From NCBI RefSeq assembly GCF_003696235.1, contig NZ_RFFJ01000014.1:1-53590 (forward strand): a stretch of 53,590 bases of DNA. The letters are read 5' to 3'. The notes beneath the pieces were generated by a model, which was not told the DNA's origin, ran no database searches, and saw nothing but the letters and a program-made list of their open reading frames with translations. A program made the translations under genes and the position numbers. Below are positions 49,119 through 53,590 of the stretch, piece after piece. Each line of letters begins with the position of its first letter. The stretch's first letter is position 1. The DNA is from Streptomyces triticirhizae (lineage in GTDB: Bacteria; Actinomycetota; Actinomycetes; Streptomycetales; Streptomycetaceae).

Positions 49119-51560
49119 TCAGCGCGGGGTGATGGTGTAGGAGCGGCCGGCGACGGCGGGTATCTCCACGACGCCGTCGGTGGCGTTGAGGATCGTGGGC
49201 GTGCCGTCGGTGTCGGTGACCCGGCAGCCGGCGGCGACCAGGCCGCCGCGCACCCGGATCGTTCCCTCGTGGCCGGCCGTCAGCACCGCCTGGACGGGCC
49301 GTCCGTCGGCCCACTCGATGTCGACGGTGACGTCGCCGACCGCGCGCAGCCCGGTGACGGAGCCGTCGGGCCAGCCGCCGGGCAGCGCCGGGAGCAGCTC
49401 GACCTCGCCGTGGTGGCTCTGCACCAGCATCTCGGCGATGCCGGAGGTGGCGCCGAAGTTGCCGTCGATCTGGAACGGCGGGTGGGTGTCCCAGAGGTTG
49501 GGCAGCGTGGACTCCCGGAGCTGTTGGGCGAGCATCACATGCGCGTGGTCGCCGTCCCGCAGCCGCGCCCAGAAGTTGATCTTCCACGCCTTGCTCCAGC
49601 CGGTGCCGCCGTCGCCGCGCGCGTTCAGCGAGACCTCGGCGGCGGCCGCCTCCGGGGTGCCGGGCGCGATCTGGTTGCCGGGGTGCAGGGCGTAGAGGTG
49701 GGAGACATGGCGGTGGTCGTTGGCGGGGTCGTCGAGGTCCTCCTTCCACTCCTGGAGCTGCCCCCAGGAGCCGATGCGCAGGCCGGGGTCCAACTGCTCC
49801 AGGGTGGCGGCGAGTTGGTCGCGCAACTCGGGGTCGACGCCCAGGGTCTCGGCGGCGGTGAGGGTGTGGGTGAGGGCCTCGCGGACGATCTGCTGGGACA
49901 TCGCGGCGCCGGCGGTGAAGTCCCCGTGCTCGGGCGAGTAGCTGGGGCTGACCACCAGCAGCCCGTCGCGCGGGTCGGTGTGCAGGTTGTCCAGCCAGAA
50001 CTCGGCGATCTCCCTCAGCATCGGGTAGGCCGTGTCGGCGAGGAACACGGTGTCCTGGGTGAAGCGGTAGTGGTCCCACAGGTGCCGGGTGAGCCAGGCG
50101 CCGGCCTCGGGGAACCAGAACGAGGTGGCCCAGTCGTGCAGCCCGGTGAAGCCGTACGGGTTGATCTCGTTGCCGACGACCCAGCCCCGTGACGCGAAGA
50201 TCTGGGCGGCCGACTCGCGGCCGGGCGCGCGCAGGGCGTCGATGAACGCGTGGAGCGGCTCGGTGGTCTCGGCGAGGTTGGTGATGTGCGCCGGCCAGTA
50301 GTTCATCTGGAGGTTGATGTTGACGTGGTAGTCGGCCGACCACGGGGGCGCGGTGGACTCGTTCCAGACGCCCTGGAGGTTGGCGGGCAGGGAGCCGGGG
50401 CGGGAGGAGGCGATCAGCAGATAGCGGCCGTAGGCGAAGAACAGCGCCTCCAACGCCCGGTCCGCAGGGGAGCCGCCCCCGCCGTAGGCGGCCAACAGCG
50501 CGTCGGTGGGCTGGTCGGCGGGCATCTGCTGGCCGATGTCGAGCCGGACCCGGTCGAACAGGGCCTGGTGGTCGGCGAGATGGGCGGCGAGCAGCGCGTC
50601 GAAGCCCTGGGCGGCGGCCGCGTCGACGGCGGAGGTGACGGCGTCGTGTGGGTCCTCGCCCCGGTAGTCGGGGTAGGTGTCGGCGTAGTCGGTGCCGGCG
50701 CCCAGCACGAACCAGGCGGCGTCGGCGCCGGAGACGGTCACCGAGCCGCCGCTCTCGCTGCGGCTGCCGCCCTCGGTCAGGACCTGGATCTGGGCCTCGA
50801 AGACCAGTCCGTTGTCGGCGAGCGCACCGCGCACGGTGATCCGTCCGTCGGCGGCGCTGACGTCCGTTCCGCCGTGCGGGCCGGTGTAGTCGAGGGTGAA
50901 CGAGACCCGTTCGCCGTGGTCGGCCGAGATCCGGCCGACGATCACGCCGGCCGGGTGGGAGGCGAAGTACTCGCGGAGGTGGGTGGCCCCGCCCGCCTGG
51001 TAGGTGACCCGGGAGACGGCCTCGGCCAGGCTCAGCTCGCGCCGGTAGCCGTCGGGGTTCTCGGGCGTTTCGGGGAAGTCGAGGGTCAGCTCGCCGAAGG
51101 TCTGGTAGGCGCCGAACCCGGTCTTGGGCTGGCCGAGTTGGGCGGCGACCTCCTCCGGGGTGGCGCGGCCGTCGGCGTCCAGGGCGGCGCGCACCGCGTC
51201 GATGGCGCCGGGGCGGGGCTCGCGCCAGTTGCCGAAGTCGTAGCCGGGCGAGCCGGGGCCGCCGGTCCAGAGCGTCTTCTCGTTGAACTGGAGCCGTTCG
51301 GTGGCGACCGTGCCGTAGACGGCCGCGCCCAGCGCCCCGTTGCCGATCGGCAGCGTCTCGCTCTCCCAGGCACCGGCCGGCTGGGCGTACCAGAGCGTCA
51401 GCTCCGGCGTCGGCTCGGCCAGCGGCGCGCCACCCGGGACCCCGGCGCCGCGCTCCGACGCCGCCACCGTCCGGGCCAGCGGAACACCCGCGACCGTCAT
51501 GGCCGCCGCACCTCCCATGGCTGACCTGAGGGCGGTCCTGCGGTTGATCCCTTGCTTCAT
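49119..51560 (-). CDS. Secreted GH95 glycosidase (predicted alpha-L-fucosidase)
   Basis: The 813-residue protein has a Tat signal (NRRTALRSAMGGAAAM). The GH95 layout is an N-terminal beta domain with ETLPIGNGALGAAVYG and LQFNEKTLWTGG, then an (alpha/alpha)6 barrel with NLQGVWNEST, DYHVNINLQMNYW (the two asparagines used by AfcA) and SPSYSPEHG. FQIDGNFGATSGIAEML follows with the catalytic-type Asp, then a C-terminal beta domain. Characterised members are inverting alpha-1,2-L-fucosidases, and some are alpha-L-galactosidases. ATG 51560 has AGGAGG 6 bases upstream. A palindromic AACCGGTT (51651-51658) and GCCTGGGCCAGGC (51600-51612) upstream may be regulatory. Confidence 0.92.
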   Translation of the reverse strand: MKQGINRRTALRSAMGGAAAMTVAGVPLARTVAASERGAGVPGGAPLAEPTPELTLWYAQPAGAWESETLPIGNGALGAAVYGTVATERLQFNEKTLWTGGPGSPGYDFGNWREPRPGAIDAVRAALDADGRATPEEVAAQLGQPKTGFGAYQTFGELTLDFPETPENPDGYRRELSLAEAVSRVTYQAGGATHLREYFASHPAGVIVGRISADHGERVSFTLDYTGPHGGTDVSAADGRITVRGALADNGLVFEAQIQVLTEGGSRSESGGSVTVSGADAAWFVLGAGTDYADTYPDYRGEDPHDAVTSAVDAAAAQGFDALLAAHLADHQALFDRVRLDIGQQMPADQPTDALLAAYGGGGSPADRALEALFFAYGRYLLIASSRPGSLPANLQGVWNESTAPPWSADYHVNINLQMNYWPAHITNLAETTEPLHAFIDALRAPGRESAAQIFASRGWVVGNEINPYGFTGLHDWATSFWFPEAGAWLTRHLWDHYRFTQDTVFLADTAYPMLREIAEFWLDNLHTDPRDGLLVVSPSYSPEHGDFTAGAAMSQQIVREALTHTLTAAETLGVDPELRDQLAATLEQLDPGLRIGSWGQLQEWKEDLDDPANDHRHVSHLYALHPGNQIAPGTPEAAAAEVSLNARGDGGTGWSKAWKINFWARLRDGDHAHVMLAQQLRESTLPNLWDTHPPFQIDGNFGATSGIAEMLVQSHHGEVELLPALPGGWPDGSVTGLRAVGDVTVDIEWADGRPVQAVLTAGHEGTIRVRGGLVAAGCRVTDTDGTPTILNATDGVVEIPAVAGRSYTITPR

Positions 51561-51780
51561 CGAGGGCCTCCTGAGGCCGACAGGGAAACGGATGCCAGGG
51601 CCTGGGCCAGGCTAGACATCCAATGACTCGTCGGCAAGGGAGGCGACAGGAACCGGTTACGCCCCCTCTGGAGCGCAACTGACGGCTGACAAGGGGCCGT
51701 TACATGGGATGTGTACGGGGACGCGCCGGTCCTTGGCGCGGGGCCCCGGCTTGTCGGGGTGCGCGGCGCCCGGGGGTGGC

Positions 51781-52530
51781 TCAGCCCTCCTCCGGTCGCG
51801 GGCCGGCGACGACGCGGGTGGCGGTGCGCACCCCGGGGCTGGCCTCGGTCAGCCCGCGCACCAGCGCCTCGCCGGCGGCGGCGAGCGCCTCGTCGTCCAT
51901 CGCGCCGAGCGCGTCCAGCACGAAGAAGGCGCGGGTGGTGGTGAGGGTGAGCTGGGTGCGGACGCACTGCCGCCAGTTCCAACGGCGGCAGGTGACGCCC
52001 AGGTCGTCCCGCCAGATCGGCTCGCCGGGCGCGGCGGTCTCCACCACCGGCTCGCCGCCGGCCACGGTGGCGAACTCCTCGTCGCCCACGGCGCGTTCCA
52101 GCCGGGGGGCGCCCCGGTAGTGGTCGAGGTCCTCGCCGCCGACGGGGACCGCGTGGGCGATCGAGACCGCGTTGTAGACGTCGGTGAGCCGGTTGATCCT
52201 GGGCAGCCCGGCCGGCACGCGGCGCAGCAGCGCGTCGGCGCTGGGGCGGGTGCGCTTGGGCTTCATCCCGGCGGCCTGGAACGCCTCGCGCCAGGCGCGG
52301 ACATGGGGATCGTCCTCGTAGGAGCCGCCGGCGTACCGCTCCGTCACCGTGCGCTCGGCCTCGGCGAGCAGCCGCTCGCTCACCTCGTCGCTGGGCCCGG
52401 GGCGCAGCCCGTCGGCCACGATCAGCAACGCGCGGTAGTCGGGGCGCAGGGCGGTGATCTCGGGCGCGACGGTGGCCTGGGCCAGCCAGTCGTCGAGGGC
52501 GGTGCCGGCGGGCGAGGCGGAGAGGGACAT
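51781..52530 (-). CDS. B3/B4 (tRNA-editing-like) domain protein
   Basis: The 249-residue cytoplasmic protein contains the B3/B4 domain otherwise found in the beta chain of phenylalanyl-tRNA synthetase: AWREAFQAAGMKPKRTRPSA, LPRINRLTDVYNAVSIAHAV, GEPIWRDDLGVTCRRWNWRQ and TTTRAFFVLDALG. In the synthetase this region edits mischarged tyrosyl-tRNA; free-standing versions are common in actinobacteria and presumably bind or hydrolyse aminoacyl esters, but this is unproven. The start at 52530 has TGGAG upstream. No operon partners are evident. Confidence 0.88.
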   Translation of the reverse strand: MSLSASPAGTALDDWLAQATVAPEITALRPDYRALLIVADGLRPGPSDEVSERLLAEAERTVTERYAGGSYEDDPHVRAWREAFQAAGMKPKRTRPSADALLRRVPAGLPRINRLTDVYNAVSIAHAVPVGGEDLDHYRGAPRLERAVGDEEFATVAGGEPVVETAAPGEPIWRDDLGVTCRRWNWRQCVRTQLTLTTTRAFFVLDALGAMDDEALAAAGEALVRGLTEASPGVRTATRVVAGPRPEEG

Positions 52531-52943
52531 GTCACTCCAGGTGAGGGGGTCGAACGGCGGCCAGTGTAACGACGGGCACGGACAGGGACGGAACGCCCGG
52601 GGAGCGGGGGAGGCCCGGGACGGTTTAGGGTGGGCGGGTGTTCAGCCCGGAGTCAGACAGACCGTAGCCGCCGGTTCGCCGGTGGCCTCTCCCGCTTCCT
52701 CCCGTTCGCCCGGGTGCCCCGCCGTGTCGGGCCCGCCGCGACGGGGGTCGAGCACGCCATCGGACAGCCGGCCCGCGTCCTCGCGCGCGGCGCGCCGAAC
52801 GGTTTCCCGGGTGACCGGTGAACGGTTCCGGCAGGTCGCCGCCCGCTTCTGATCCCTGTCGCCCGCGTGCTCCGTGCCGTCGTGCCCCGTGCCGTCGTGC
52901 CGTGCGCCGCGTGGCGACGTCCGACGTGGTTGCGGAGTTCTTC
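52531..52943. other. Intergenic region between the B3/B4 gene and the MFS gene
   Basis: About 410 bases without a supportable gene. It holds a near-exact direct repeat of about 15 bases (CCGTGCCGTCGTGCC, twice within 52874-52905) and several short open frames of Arg/Pro-rich composition. The divergent promoters of both flanking genes must lie here, but I cannot place them. Confidence 0.5.
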
Positions 52944-53590
52944 GTGTCTTCTTCTGCCGACCCCCGTGGCGGGCCCGCCACGGGGTCCCGTTCCCTGCCG
53001 CCGGCCGTCTACCTGCTGGGCCTGGCGGTCTTCGCCCAGGGCACATCGGAGTTCATGCTCGCCGGTCTGGTGCCCGACATCGCCGCCGACCTGGCGGTCC
53101 CCGTCTCCGCCGCCGGGTCGCTGACCTCGGCCTTCGCGCTGGGCATGGTGGTGGGCGCGCCCACCATGGCGCTGCTCGGCGCGCGCTGGTCGCGGCGCAC
53201 CGCGCTGATGGGCTTTCTGGGCCTCTTTCTGCTGACCCATGTGGTGGGCGCGCTCACCACCGGCTATCCCGTGCTGCTGCTCTGCCGGGTGGTCGGGGCG
53301 CTGGCCAACGCCGGTTTCCTGGCGGTGGCGTTGGCCACCTCCGCCGCGCTGGCCGGGCCCGCCGCCCGGGCCAGGGCGACGGCGGTGCTGCTGGGCGGGG
53401 TGACGCTCGCCTGCGTGGTCGGCGTGCCGGGCGGCGCGCTGTTGGGTCAACTCTGGGGCTGGCGCGCGGCGTTCTGGGCGGTCGCGCTGTTGTCGCTGCC
53501 GGCGCTGCTGGCCGTGCCGCGCTCCATCCCGGCGGGCGCGCCGGAACCCGCGCCGGAACCCGCGCCGGGCGGCGTCGGCGCGGAGGCGCC
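52944..53590 (+). CDS. MFS drug exporter, Cmx/CmrA chloramphenicol-efflux-like (cut by window edge)
   Basis: The GTG at 52944, with GCGGAG 6 bases upstream, opens a frame that runs off the window end (215 residues visible). The visible part has about six membrane helices and closely resembles the Cmx/CmrA group: LAVFAQGTSEFMLAGLVPDI, LTSAFALGMVVGAPTM, CRVVGALANAGFLAVALATS and VGVPGGALLGQLWGWRAAFW (motif C-like). Such 12-helix antiporters export chloramphenicol or related compounds. The N-terminal 25 residues are a Ser/Gly/Pro-rich cytoplasmic tail. Substrate cannot be read from sequence; sugar efflux transporters are the main alternative. Confidence 0.85.
   Translation, partial: MSSSADPRGGPATGSRSLPPAVYLLGLAVFAQGTSEFMLAGLVPDIAADLAVPVSAAGSLTSAFALGMVVGAPTMALLGARWSRRTALMGFLGLFLLTHVVGALTTGYPVLLLCRVVGALANAGFLAVALATSAALAGPAARARATAVLLGGVTLACVVGVPGGALLGQLWGWRAAFWAVALLSLPALLAVPRSIPAGAPEPAPEPAPGGVGAEA

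Noticed and set aside
52454..52852. Plus-strand frame ending in VTGERFRQVAARF before the MFS gene
   Set aside because: It begins inside the B3/B4 gene on the other strand and is Ser/Arg/Pro-rich; the final residues look protein-like but are too few to support a gene.

Overview
The window is very GC-rich DNA with G/C at nearly every third codon position. Genes are packed with ATGA/TGATG overlaps, GTG starts are common, and some genes appear leaderless. A DtxR-type iron box, twin-arginine signals, a SARP regulator, an MsiK-dependent type of sugar importer and many secreted glycosidases point to Streptomyces or a close relative. I see no rRNA, tRNA, CRISPR array or transposase. The left edge cuts a thiamine-diphosphate enzyme gene and the right edge cuts an MFS efflux gene.

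Layout, left to right: (1) 1-2.9 kb: a ThDP enzyme coupled to a methyltransferase, then a DUF3068 membrane protein. (2) 3-8.6 kb: a truncated GDSL hydrolase remnant, a secreted GH128 glucanase behind a CebR-like operator, a siderophore-interacting reductase behind an iron box, a DUF4037 protein and a secreted purple acid phosphatase behind a possible PHO box. (3) 8.6-11.6 kb: a large SARP/NB-ARC/TPR regulator. (4) 11.75-20.2 kb: an alpha-glucan utilisation locus with a LacI regulator, an ABC importer without its own ATPase, a GH87 alpha-1,3-glucanase/mycodextranase and a GH13 alpha-glucosidase. (5) 20.8-28.1 kb: a five-gene coupled operon encoding SWIM protein, unknown protein, VWA protein, MoxR-type AAA ATPase and DUF5682 protein. 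It resembles the uncharacterised yehLMPQ operon of enterobacteria, and a cytidine deaminase gene diverges from it. (6) 29.1-38.1 kb: a sugar operon with two FGGY kinases, a 2-hydroxyacid dehydrogenase, a histidine phosphatase, an RbsB/RbsC-type ABC importer and a DeoR regulator. (7) 38.3-45.9 kb: a quinone oxidoreductase, a GH43 enzyme, a shrunken and frameshifted RHS toxin gene with a candidate immunity gene, and a GH3 beta-glucosidase divergent from a TetR regulator. (8) 46-53.6 kb: a DUF4333 lipoprotein, MeaB, a lactonase-type beta-propeller, a GH95 alpha-fucosidase, a B3/B4-domain protein and a Cmx-like exporter.

The overall theme is saprophytic carbohydrate use: six glycosidase families, two importers and their local regulators. 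Iron and phosphate acquisition genes sit among them. The least understood parts are the yehLMPQ-like operon, whose DUF5682 protein carries motifs like those of the Tiki/TraB/GumN hydrolase superfamily, and the RHS toxin/immunity remnant. Several decayed genes (GDSL hydrolase, methyltransferase/beta-propeller chimera, TPR regulator fragment, RHS) show that the junctions between these modules turn over quickly.
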